A stretch of 8,174 nt of DNA from CAZJOD01 sp964547525 (GTDB lineage: Bacteria; Bacillota; Clostridia; JAAYHZ01). The stretch is taken from the NCBI GenBank assembly GCA_964547525.1, contig CAZJOD010000163.1:1-8174 (forward strand). The letters are read 5' to 3'. Below the pieces are notes generated by a model, which saw only the letters and a list, made by a program, of their open reading frames with translations, was not told the origin of the DNA and searched no databases. Shown here in pieces: positions 1 through 7,094 of the stretch (positions are counted from its first letter, which is position 1; each line of letters begins with the position of its first letter). Position numbers and translations under genes: made by a program.

Positions 1-496
1 AAATAAACAATAAAATACCTGATCTTAACATCAATTCGCTTATCGACTCTTCTGATAATCCATTTAAATATTTCCACCGTTTTAATTTTGATGATATATT
101 CTTCCCTCTTATAGTAAATCCGATGAATAAAGCTTGAATGCAGCATAAAACAAATAACCCTGTATGATAAAGTGTTCGGGATGAAAATCTTGACATTATA
201 TCCCAAAAAATATCCGTATCAAGATGTAGAGCACGCAAATACACACGACCGAACATAAAGATATGGCACAAAATAATAAACCAAAGCCGAAAGTCTGAAT
301 AAGATGTATTGAATTCCAAAAATATCATCAATTGATATATAAGAAATATAATGGATAATAAAGCTATGGTATCATACCAGCTCTCATATTTAATAGAATC
401 GTTCCATGTCTGAAAGGTAAACAGCAATAATAAAACTAAAATAAATAAACTAAAGAACTGTATGATAAAGTTATTTATGCTGATAGTTCTTCTCAT
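1..496 (-). CDS. Partial multi-spanning membrane protein, candidate oligosaccharide repeat-unit polymerase (Wzy-like); 3' end outside window
   Basis: An open frame starts at the ATG at 496-494 and stays open to the window edge, giving 165 codons with no stop. The start overlaps the stop of the upstream glycosyltransferase as ATGA, and an AAAGG ribosome binding site lies about 10 bases before it. The protein is strongly hydrophobic. Likely membrane helices lie at residues 9-28, 43-62, 70-88 and 109-128, with a fifth beginning near 157. A basic loop (about 130-142, rich in Lys and Arg) follows helix 4 and suggests a cytoplasmic face. I recognise no family motif. The suggestion of a Wzy-type polymerase rests on its place after three glycosyltransferases and on the spacing of its helices. 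A flippase or a membrane acyltransferase remains possible. That it is a real coding region is well supported; the function is inference. Confidence 0.72.
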   Translation of the reverse strand, partial: MRRTISINNFIIQFFSLFILVLLLLFTFQTWNDSIKYESWYDTIALLSIIFLIYQLMIFLEFNTSYSDFRLWFIILCHIFMFGRVYLRALHLDTDIFWDIMSRFSSRTLYHTGLFVLCCIQALFIGFTIRGKNISSKLKRWKYLNGLSEESISELMLRSGILLFI

Positions 497-1572
497 TTAC
501 CCATTACCTTTCGTATATATTCGTTCCACTCTTGCAAAATTTTTTGCGATGAATAGGTTTCGGTTATTTGCTGTGCTTTACTACCGCAAGCATCGGCAAA
601 ATCAGAGTTATTCAGCATAAAAAGAACCGCCTGAGCAATCTTGTCTACATCTCCTGCAGGCACAAGCAGCCCGTTTACCATGTCTTCCACTAGCAATCGT
701 GCACCTCCCGGACTGCAATCGGTTACCACAACAGGAAGCCCTACAGCCATAGCTTCAATCAGCGCATTGGGAATACCCTCATAATCCGAGGTTAACACAA
801 ATACTGCAGTGTCTTTTATTGCCTCCAAAATGTTACCTACTTCGCCCATAAAGCAAACTTTGTGGGATACATTCATCTGCTCAGCCATTTGCCTGATGTG
901 TGGCAGATCGGGTCCCCCTCCGTAAAATACAAGCCGTACCAGATCATTTTCCGCTGTAATTTTCTGAAAAGCTTTTAACATGATATCTTGACGTTTTTGT
1001 TTTACAAAAAAACGTCCTACAAAAGATATATCATTGTTTCGCTTATTAGCAGGAGTTCTTTCAATCCTACAGGATGTAACCGGGTTTCCAATCACTACAC
1101 TTTTTTTCTGTAGCCTTTTCGAATAATATTTTTTTGCACCCTCGGTCTGGAATACCGCACCTTCCGCATAATTGTAAATACTTCTTTTAAACCGAAGTAA
1201 AAACCCTTTTTCAGTATATGGATCGCATCTTTCGCAAACAATTACCGGTATGCGGGTGAAAGCGGTACATAAGATAGAAAACACACTTGAATTAGGTGAA
1301 AAGGTAACAACGGCATCGGGTCTTTTTTTTCTTATCACTTTATTAATGTCTAAAAAATAAACCATCTTGTCAAGGTAACTTTTCCGCGCTTTTATAGCAG
1401 GTATGTATTCAATATTACAATTCAAAGGATAGTAAGGTTTTCCTCCCGCATATGTATATACAATAACCCTGTTTCCCATGTCACACAGGCCGTTTGCAAT
1501 ATATGCGAGCATTTTTGCCGAACCACTGTAATTAATGTCATTGGTAATCATCAGTATTTTTTTATTATACAT
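493..1572 (-). CDS. GT4-family glycosyltransferase (GT-B fold)
   Basis: This 359-residue protein is a retaining glycosyltransferase of family 4, expected to act at the cytoplasmic face of the membrane and add one sugar to the lipid-linked repeat unit. The N-terminal Rossmann half (about 1-165) opens with KKILMITNDINYSGSAK, which has the small-residue acceptor-side loop usual in GT4. The C-terminal half begins at DISFVGRFFVKQKRQD (about 181-196), with Arg187 and a nearby Lys as the usual donor-phosphate contacts. It continues to the E-x7-E motif EGIPNALIE (Glu265 and Glu273), followed by AMAVGLPVVVTDCSPGG. Length is normal for the family. The start is fixed by GGAG five bases before the ATG. 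A 23-base gap separates it from the GT2 gene upstream, and it overlaps the membrane protein downstream by four bases. Many close relatives transfer GalNAc, Gal or GlcNAc, but donor and acceptor cannot be read from the sequence. Confidence 0.93.
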   Translation of the reverse strand: MYNKKILMITNDINYSGSAKMLAYIANGLCDMGNRVIVYTYAGGKPYYPLNCNIEYIPAIKARKSYLDKMVYFLDINKVIRKKRPDAVVTFSPNSSVFSILCTAFTRIPVIVCERCDPYTEKGFLLRFKRSIYNYAEGAVFQTEGAKKYYSKRLQKKSVVIGNPVTSCRIERTPANKRNNDISFVGRFFVKQKRQDIMLKAFQKITAENDLVRLVFYGGGPDLPHIRQMAEQMNVSHKVCFMGEVGNILEAIKDTAVFVLTSDYEGIPNALIEAMAVGLPVVVTDCSPGGARLLVEDMVNGLLVPAGDVDKIAQAVLFMLNNSDFADACGSKAQQITETYSSQKILQEWNEYIRKVMGK

Positions 1573-1595
1573 ACCATCTCCGTATATTTTATATG

Positions 1596-2480
1596 CTACT
1601 TCCCGTAGTATCTTCTCCTGTAATGCTTATGCATCAAGCTGCGGGGTATCAAGTTAACAAGCAACGGTTTTAGAACATATCCATATGCCCAAAAGGGAAA
1701 CTTATTACGTCTGTAACCATCCCACCTTATCCACATCAGTCCTTTTACCCTTTTTAGGTTCCTTGAGCGCTTAAATGTATTGCTATCGGCGGTATAATAA
1801 TACAGTGGTTCCTGGATATTATACGAAATGTAACCCGCTCCATACAGTTTTAACATGAGGTGGTAATCCTGGCTTCTCATTGTCTCTTTACGTACGGTGT
1901 AAAAACCCACTTTTTCAACCGCATCCTTTCTCATCATCCATGTAGGATGCATAAAACCTCCGTCCGGTATTAAGTCACGAGCATTCGGTTTCTCTTTAGC
2001 AAGGGCTTTTTTGATCATCCCGGTACTTTCTATATTGTACCATCCCGTACCTACTATCGCATATATTGGATTTTCCATAACAAACCTGTACTGTACTTCC
2101 AAGCGATTTGGTGCGGAATAATCATCGGCATCTTGTCTTGCCAGTATGTTACTTCTTGATACGGATATGGCATGGTTCAATGAGTAAGCAAGCCCTCTGT
2201 TTTTAATATTTCGTATGACTTTTATTCTGCAGTCTTTTTTGGCATATTCGTTTAAAATGATATAGGAATCATCTATAGAACCGTCATCACAAACAATCAT
2301 TTCCCAATCGGTAAAAGTCTGAGCAATAATTGAATCCATACTCTTTCCCACTGTAGAGCTGTTATTATATACACTCATAATTATACTGATTGCCGGATTG
2401 TTATCATCTTTCCTATCCGGATACCCGGTATCACAAGCTTTTTTATTCCCATAACCTGCACAACAAACTTTTTCCGTCAT
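1596..2480 (-). CDS. GT2-family glycosyltransferase (GT-A fold)
   Basis: This 294-residue inverting glycosyltransferase has the classic GT-A order: ISIIMSVYNN (about 31-40), VCDDGSIDDS (63-72, nucleotide-binding aspartates), then ARQDADD (114-120) as the metal-binding DxD region. MRSQDYHLML (201-210) carries the likely catalytic-base Asp205. The C-terminal part is very basic (HKHYRRRYYGK at the end) and probably sits on the membrane surface, with no clear transmembrane helix. The start is unusual. The ATG at 2480 lies inside the preceding gene, giving a 38-base out-of-frame overlap and adding about 28 polar, Cys-containing residues before the first beta strand. I kept it because a GAGGGTG site lies nine bases upstream and the next in-frame ATG, at residue 35, would remove the first strand. 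Its likely job is to add a sugar to the repeat unit; the donor is unknown. Confidence 0.92.
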   Translation of the reverse strand: MTEKVCCAGYGNKKACDTGYPDRKDDNNPAISIIMSVYNNSSTVGKSMDSIIAQTFTDWEMIVCDDGSIDDSYIILNEYAKKDCRIKVIRNIKNRGLAYSLNHAISVSRSNILARQDADDYSAPNRLEVQYRFVMENPIYAIVGTGWYNIESTGMIKKALAKEKPNARDLIPDGGFMHPTWMMRKDAVEKVGFYTVRKETMRSQDYHLMLKLYGAGYISYNIQEPLYYYTADSNTFKRSRNLKRVKGLMWIRWDGYRRNKFPFWAYGYVLKPLLVNLIPRSLMHKHYRRRYYGK

Positions 2481-3471
2481 ACTTTTTTACACCCTCACAG
2501 GACACATAAATACTCTCGCAGCTATTACCCCTAGCAAAAGTCATTGTGCCATATCTAAAATATCCTTTAGGCCAACCGTCATATTGAAAGTCAGCAACTT
2601 CTTCCCAGTGGGACATGTTACAGCTTGCATATATGTGCAATTTATTGTCCGTATGGGATACTCCGATTTCCTGTACAGAGGCTGCCACGGCACAGTCGTC
2701 ACTTAATTTTTGTGCAAACCATACAGGCCCTGCAAATGAATCCAGAATTTTTATTCGTCTTGATTTTCTGTCAAGTTTTACATGCCTGACCATCTCATTT
2801 GGTGAATCCATAATCCAGTCGACACTGTCTTTCGAAAACATAACGTGGCAGGATCTGCATTTCTGACTCCCGCAAGCTACAACTTCAACAACTTTAAAAT
2901 CCATATCAAAGCAAAGTACTTTGCTTTCAGAATCTTTATCACCTGTAAACACCCATATCATATTTTCATAATTATCCCACGCAAGGCAATGTATATGCCG
3001 AATCTCTTCGGGTTGGAAAGTGTAGATACATGCCCATGTTGCACCGTTGTCCATGCTTTTGTATATCTTTTTACCTTCTTTGGAAAAGCTACCATACTCA
3101 CCCACATACAAATCTCCGTTCTGAATACGCAAAACACCATTGTACATCGGGTTGCGACAATCAAGCCGGATATCCGCTTTGTTCCATTCTCCATTCAAAA
3201 AGGAATACCGCCATATTTCATGTTGCCTGAACAAAACCAAATTTCCGTCTGTTTCCATTATTACGGCTTTATCCAACCTAAAAAGCCTGCGAAGTTTTCT
3301 AAAACACATTGCCCCTCTCAAAATGCCCGGTATCTGACGGGGCATTTTGATTTTATAATTTATCCCATCTTTTATATAAGTAATTACATCACCTTTATGT
3401 GCTATAAAAAGGACCGGAGTGTTAAGATGTACCATCTCATAATCTTCAACGGATAATATTTTAAACTTCAT
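2443..3471 (-). CDS. Uncharacterised beta-propeller-like (BNR/Asp-box, sialidase-superfamily fold) protein in polysaccharide operon
   Basis: This 342-residue protein has no family I can name with confidence. It reads as a series of short beta strands separated by turns. It contains one clear Asp-box, SMDNGATW (139-146), matching the SxDxGxTW turn of BNR/sialidase propellers. Just after it, RHIHCLAWD (158-166) and IWVFTGDKDSE (172-182) look like the inner strands of consecutive blades. A second, degenerate blade appears at HIYASCNMSHWEEV (279-292). There is no signal peptide or membrane helix. About 13 cysteines, including a C-x4-C-x2-C cluster at 200-208, suggest a cytoplasmic location and possibly a metal site. 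Its start overlaps the WbuB-like gene by ATGA, with AGGTG upstream; its end overlaps GT2 by 38 bases. The typical sialidase catalytic Arg triad is not evident. It could be a glycan-binding scaffold, a glycosidase-like enzyme or a glycosyltransferase partner; none is demonstrated. Confidence 0.85.
   Translation of the reverse strand: MKFKILSVEDYEMVHLNTPVLFIAHKGDVITYIKDGINYKIKMPRQIPGILRGAMCFRKLRRLFRLDKAVIMETDGNLVLFRQHEIWRYSFLNGEWNKADIRLDCRNPMYNGVLRIQNGDLYVGEYGSFSKEGKKIYKSMDNGATWACIYTFQPEEIRHIHCLAWDNYENMIWVFTGDKDSESKVLCFDMDFKVVEVVACGSQKCRSCHVMFSKDSVDWIMDSPNEMVRHVKLDRKSRRIKILDSFAGPVWFAQKLSDDCAVAASVQEIGVSHTDNKLHIYASCNMSHWEEVADFQYDGWPKGYFRYGTMTFARGNSCESIYVSCEGVKKYDGKSLLCRLWE
2490..2496 (-). promoter_or_regulatory. 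Ribosome binding site that fixes the GT2 start
   Basis: GAGGGTG on the minus strand stands nine bases before the ATG at 2480 and lies inside the end of the upstream gene. It supports the long 38-base overlap rather than a later start. The same core, AGGGTGTAA, is found before two other genes of the operon. Confidence 0.6.
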
Positions 3472-4706
3472 TCTTTCACCTGTTTTCTCTCGGGCAGCCC
3501 TTCGAGTGATTGGGCGACAGCTGAAAGCAGCTTATCTTCATCGAACGTTTTATGTACATAAGAAAATCCGTTTTCTCCATATTTACTACGATCTTTTCCG
3601 CTCATATCCGCCATACGCATGATTATATCGGCTAAATCCCTGGAGCGCCCCGCACCGCAAGTCAACCCGGCACCCGCCTCTTCCACAACTTTTGCAACCT
3701 CACCGCCGGCACAAACAAGAATAGGTTTTTTACATGCCATAAAAGATTGTACTCTTGACGGCAAAGTAAGAGAATAATTATCTTTATCACGCAAAGTAAC
3801 CAGCATCACATCAGCATCGGCTATGACCTCCGGCATACTCTCGGCTGCCTGGCGCTCCAGAAAATAACAATTATCCGGGTTTGTCCTTTTACATAATTGA
3901 ATACATCGCTGTTTTTCAGTACCGTCTCCCACAAATATGTATTTTATAGTACTGTTTTTCAATGTAAACGAAGTCGCTTCAACAACAGTTTCCAAGTCTT
4001 GTGCAAACCCCATGTTTCCTGCAAACATAACAACAAAGTCGCTCTTTCGAATACCAAATTTTTTACGTATCCGGTATGTAGGTTCCATAGGTTTATAAAT
4101 TTTTTCCGCCCACTGTGGTATATACTCTATCTTTTCTACAAGGCAACCATAGTCTATGAGTCGTTTCTCAAATCCATGTGATGTGATGAGCAGTCTGTCA
4201 AAACTACGGTATATTCTTGAGCATTCCGCCACAGCCGGCTTTCTGAATATATTTCGGTTTAATCCATGAGAAAACAATGTGTCGGGCCATAAGTCATATA
4301 TATACATACAAATAGGTATTTTAATTAATTTTTTTAAGAGCATCGCCGCATATGCTTGTGTAATGGGAGAAACATTAAACACAAAAACAACATCATATTC
4401 ATTTCCGGTCATACACATAATCGCCGAACAGCTTGACAAAACAAAGCTTAGATAATTGGGCACCAGCCTCAAATCATTTTTCCCGCCGCCACGAGGAACG
4501 ATTGGTACTCTGCGAATACTTATTCCTTCATATTCTTCCTTCGTTTTTTTAAAGACACCATAATCTCTATAGAAGTGTCCGCCGGGGTAATTTGGTATCC
4601 CGGTCAGAACCTCCACGTTATGACCTCGTTTTTTAAGATATTTCGCTATATCGTTTACCTTAAAATCCTCCGGCCAAAAGTACTGGGTAACAATCAGTAT
4701 TTTCAT
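3468..4706 (-). CDS. WbuB-like GT4 glycosyltransferase
   Basis: This 412-residue GT-B protein resembles the WbuB branch of family 4, whose characterised members add N-acetylfucosamine-type sugars in O-antigen or capsule synthesis. Family signs in order: MKILIVTQYFWPEDFKVNDI (1-20), TGIPNYPGG (35-43), an IYDLWPDT segment (136-143) typical of the branch, then MFAGNMGFAQDLETVVEA (227-244) opening the donor domain. LPSRVQSFMACKKPILVCAGGE (315-336) follows, with Glu336 and the EE pair at 342-343 in the phosphate and nucleotide region. Hydrophobic stretches near 84-100 and 112-135 may dock it to the membrane. The start is supported by CAAGGGTGTAAG just before the ATG. It overlaps both neighbours by four bases. 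In such operons it usually adds the second sugar to the lipid-linked primer. Donor specificity is inferred from resemblance only. Confidence 0.93.
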   Translation of the reverse strand: MKILIVTQYFWPEDFKVNDIAKYLKKRGHNVEVLTGIPNYPGGHFYRDYGVFKKTKEEYEGISIRRVPIVPRGGGKNDLRLVPNYLSFVLSSCSAIMCMTGNEYDVVFVFNVSPITQAYAAMLLKKLIKIPICMYIYDLWPDTLFSHGLNRNIFRKPAVAECSRIYRSFDRLLITSHGFEKRLIDYGCLVEKIEYIPQWAEKIYKPMEPTYRIRKKFGIRKSDFVVMFAGNMGFAQDLETVVEATSFTLKNSTIKYIFVGDGTEKQRCIQLCKRTNPDNCYFLERQAAESMPEVIADADVMLVTLRDKDNYSLTLPSRVQSFMACKKPILVCAGGEVAKVVEEAGAGLTCGAGRSRDLADIIMRMADMSGKDRSKYGENGFSYVHKTFDEDKLLSAVAQSLEGLPERKQVKE

Positions 4707-5659
4707 CTTACACCCTTGTTTCCATATACTATTTCATCAATACCGGTGCGGCAACACCCGGTATTTTTTATTTGCATATTATTTATTTTAAAGGGGCAAA
4801 AAAGTTTTGTAAGAGATAAACCTAACTCCGCTTTACTTTTTGAAAAAAGCATTCTTCGGGCAATAGCAGCGGCAACCTTAGCTATAAATGCAGGTATTTT
4901 AATTACATATTCCGCTCTACCTTCAATTTTTTCCAGTGCAATTATTTCTTGTACTTGTATACTACGGTCATCACATAGATTAATTATGTTTCCATCGGTT
5001 TTTTCGCCATTCACCCACCTGCATACAAACCTTGAAAGATTATCAAGCGCCAGAAACGAATACTCCGGTTTGGTTCCCAATGAAAAAACCAGGTTAGGAT
5101 ATTTCAAATAAAACCTTTTATAAATATCCACCAGGCGATCCGCAGCATACACGGGAGCCAACCTTCCTATCAGATATAAATCTTTCTTTTTCTCGTATAA
5201 TTTCTGCAGGTATTGTTCAGCCGTAAACTTCGACTTTCCGTATTCATTCACAGGATGAGGTATGACATCTTCTCTCCATTCATTACCTTTACCGGCACCA
5301 TATACATCGACAGTGCCGGCGAAAAAAATACGGACATTCTTTTCAAAAGCACACTTAAATATATTTTTGGCCGCTAAGTAGTTCACCCTCTTATATGTTT
5401 CGGCCGAAACCTTGAAACCTTTTACGGCATGAGCAATGGCGGCAAAATGAAGAAGTATGTCCATTTCATTTTCCATAAAAATTGTTCGTATCCTGTGCAA
5501 ATCCGATATATCCGCAGCAATGTAACGGTAGTTAGGGTGTTGTATGTCAGACTCTTTTCCCAAAGATATACCTGTAACATGATGTCCGAATTTAAGAAGA
5601 TCACTGCAAATTCTACCACCTATAAAACCGTTTGCTCCTGTTACCATAATTTTTGCCAT
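4703..5659 (-). CDS. NAD(P)-dependent extended-SDR sugar-nucleotide epimerase/reductase
   Basis: This 318-residue cytoplasmic enzyme of the extended short-chain dehydrogenase family should modify a nucleotide sugar. The dinucleotide-binding motif TGANGFIG (7-14) gives Gly8, Gly11 and Gly14. An Asp lies at the end of strand 3 (AADIS, Asp50), and HFAAIAH (71-77) forms the usual strand 4. The active site is Thr116 in AGTVDVYG with Tyr140 and Lys144 in YGKSK. The C-terminal third (about 195-318) is divergent and forms the substrate domain. The family includes UDP-hexose 4-epimerases and 4-ketoreductases such as staphylococcal CapN, and the sequence alone does not decide between them. Next to a CapM-like initiator and a WbuB-like transferase, a 4-keto-6-deoxy-HexNAc reductase is attractive. 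No 4,6-dehydratase is present in the window. Its ATG shares one base with the deacetylase stop (TAATG) and follows AAGGGGG. Confidence 0.9.
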   Translation of the reverse strand: MAKIMVTGANGFIGGRICSDLLKFGHHVTGISLGKESDIQHPNYRYIAADISDLHRIRTIFMENEMDILLHFAAIAHAVKGFKVSAETYKRVNYLAAKNIFKCAFEKNVRIFFAGTVDVYGAGKGNEWREDVIPHPVNEYGKSKFTAEQYLQKLYEKKKDLYLIGRLAPVYAADRLVDIYKRFYLKYPNLVFSLGTKPEYSFLALDNLSRFVCRWVNGEKTDGNIINLCDDRSIQVQEIIALEKIEGRAEYVIKIPAFIAKVAAAIARRMLFSKSKAELGLSLTKLFCPFKINNMQIKNTGCCRTGIDEIVYGNKGVR

Positions 5660-6525
5660 TAATCGGATCCCCCTTGAACAACAGCGGTTTCATTCATCAA
5701 CGCGGAAGGGACATTAAAACGTGTACCCGATTTTAGTAACCATATGATTAATTTTTCCAGTTTAGTCATATTCTTTTTTCTGCCTATTGAAGCTCTGAGT
5801 CTGTCCTTGAGGCTTATATCCTCGGGGAACGGTATTTGTATGTCGGTCAATTCGAATGGATGAAGATAAAACAGTATGTTTTCACTGCTTTTACCATATA
5901 TTGTTATCAAAGTTTTAATGAGAAACAAAGGAAAAAAACGCATATAACCGCCACCGGATATTGGTATGTTATATTTTAATATTTTAAGGGTTGGGATTTC
6001 AAATTCATAAAAGCCATCTTTTAAGTAGACCAAAGACTGCATCTTTTTATATCCCGACATATCCATCTTACCGTAAAGCGGGTGTTCACAAAACCCTATA
6101 AAGCTCGAATCATAGACATATCCCAGGTCTTGCAGTATATCCAGCTTACGCCGGTTTAAAGAAAAGCATGACGCCCTGTATCCTAAAACCACATCAGGTC
6201 CCAGTAGATTATCGAGTTTCTCCTTCGCTTTGCCTGCTTTCGTTAGAAATTGCTCTTCCCCCATATCATGCAGCAATTCATGATCATATCCGTGACAGCC
6301 AATCTCATGTCCTCTGTCTTTTATTTCGCTTATAATGTCATAATATTCATCTGCAATATCCGCTAATATGAAAAATACGGCTTTAATATTATATTGATCA
6401 AGCAAATCCAATAAATTTAATATCGCCGGTACCATTTTAGCTTTTTTTCTTTCTTCTTCATGATCATTTATATATTCAAGATGATGCCATTCTTCAACAT
6501 CAACAGTCAATAAAGCATTTTTCAT
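5659..6525 (-). CDS. Polysaccharide deacetylase, NodB fold, exosortase/PEP-CTERM-associated type
   Basis: This 288-residue protein begins MKNALLTVDVEEWHH, the hallmark start of the deacetylase subgroup often found beside exosortase and exopolysaccharide genes, where TVDVE replaces the canonical TFDDG. Asp9 should be the catalytic base, with Glu11 or Glu12 near the metal. GCHGYDH (76-82) supplies the metal-binding His78 and His82, and GYRASCFS (115-122) is the Arg motif. SGGGYMRFFP (190-199) and FYLHPFEL (219-226, His222) are the C-terminal motifs of the subgroup. There is no signal peptide, so it probably acts in the cytoplasm on a sugar precursor or on the lipid-linked unit rather than on exported polymer. 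The likely reaction is metal-dependent removal of an N-acetyl (or O-acetyl) group. It overlaps the acyltransferase gene by ATGA and the SDR gene by one base, which suggests these decorating activities are made together. Confidence 0.93.
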   Translation of the reverse strand: MKNALLTVDVEEWHHLEYINDHEEERKKAKMVPAILNLLDLLDQYNIKAVFFILADIADEYYDIISEIKDRGHEIGCHGYDHELLHDMGEEQFLTKAGKAKEKLDNLLGPDVVLGYRASCFSLNRRKLDILQDLGYVYDSSFIGFCEHPLYGKMDMSGYKKMQSLVYLKDGFYEFEIPTLKILKYNIPISGGGYMRFFPLFLIKTLITIYGKSSENILFYLHPFELTDIQIPFPEDISLKDRLRASIGRKKNMTKLEKLIIWLLKSGTRFNVPSALMNETAVVQGGSD

Positions 6526-7079
6526 TTTTTTGTCGCTTCCTTCTCCGCTCTTGTTTTACGGTAGGATATAACTTTTGCAGGAACACCTGCTACGATAGAA
6601 TACGGTTCGCTTATACTTTTAGTTACAACAGCCCCGGCCGCAACAATACAACCGTCAGGTACGGTTACCCCCGCTACAATGGTTACGTTACCGCCTAGCC
6701 AGCAATCGTTCCCAATGATAACATCCTTTTGGGTTCTTTCCTGAAGCATCATTATATCATCTTTGTCCGTCCCATGGTTGGCCGCTTGTATACTCACTCC
6801 CGGTCCCATAAGAAGATTATCTCCAAGTATAATTTTGGAATCTTTTCCGGGCCAGATACAGCAATTGATATTAATATGCGAATTTTCACCTATGTAAACA
6901 TTTTCCGCATTACGTATGGAAGCGGTGGGGTGCACCCTTATGCTCCTTCTGTTTTTAGCATTGATGCGAGTTCTCCATGCTACATGCTCATGAATATAAT
7001 ACGCATATGACATCACTAGAGACTTAAGTATGGACACTGAGAACATATATTTAACAACTTCTTTAATACTTTTATCCAT
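6522..7079 (-). CDS. Left-handed beta-helix (hexapeptide-repeat) O-acyltransferase
   Basis: This 185-residue protein belongs to the WbbJ/maltose-acetyltransferase-like group and should transfer acetyl (or another acyl) from CoA to a sugar hydroxyl. After a helical N-terminus (1-45), hexapeptide turns run through IRNAENVYIGENSHININCCIW (about 55-76) and IILGDNLLMGPGVSI (83-97). The catalytic His is most likely His102 in NHGTD, on the loop that interrupts the helix. The main coil block runs from DVIIGNDCWLGG (119) to AAGAVVTKSI (147-156), followed by the typical closing VAGVPAKVI (163-171). The final residues are charged and free. Length is normal for the family. The start is supported by AAAGGTGGG a few bases upstream. 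It is separated by only 15 bases from the initiating transferase gene and overlaps the deacetylase by four. The acceptor sugar is unknown; it could be a precursor, the repeat unit or the polymer. Confidence 0.92.
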   Translation of the reverse strand: MDKSIKEVVKYMFSVSILKSLVMSYAYYIHEHVAWRTRINAKNRRSIRVHPTASIRNAENVYIGENSHININCCIWPGKDSKIILGDNLLMGPGVSIQAANHGTDKDDIMMLQERTQKDVIIGNDCWLGGNVTIVAGVTVPDGCIVAAGAVVTKSISEPYSIVAGVPAKVISYRKTRAEKEATKK

Positions 7080-7094
7080 TGTTACCCACCTTTA

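Noticed and set aside
2845..3456. A 203-codon open frame on the plus strand opposite the propeller gene
   Set aside because: It lies wholly antisense to a well-supported gene. Its product is rich in Phe, Ile, His and Cys with no domain pattern, and the opposing gene has overlapping starts and a ribosome site that fit the operon.
4575..5111. A 178-codon open frame on the plus strand across the SDR/WbuB-like junction
   Set aside because: It is antisense to two genes with clear family motifs, and its translation shows no recognisable fold.
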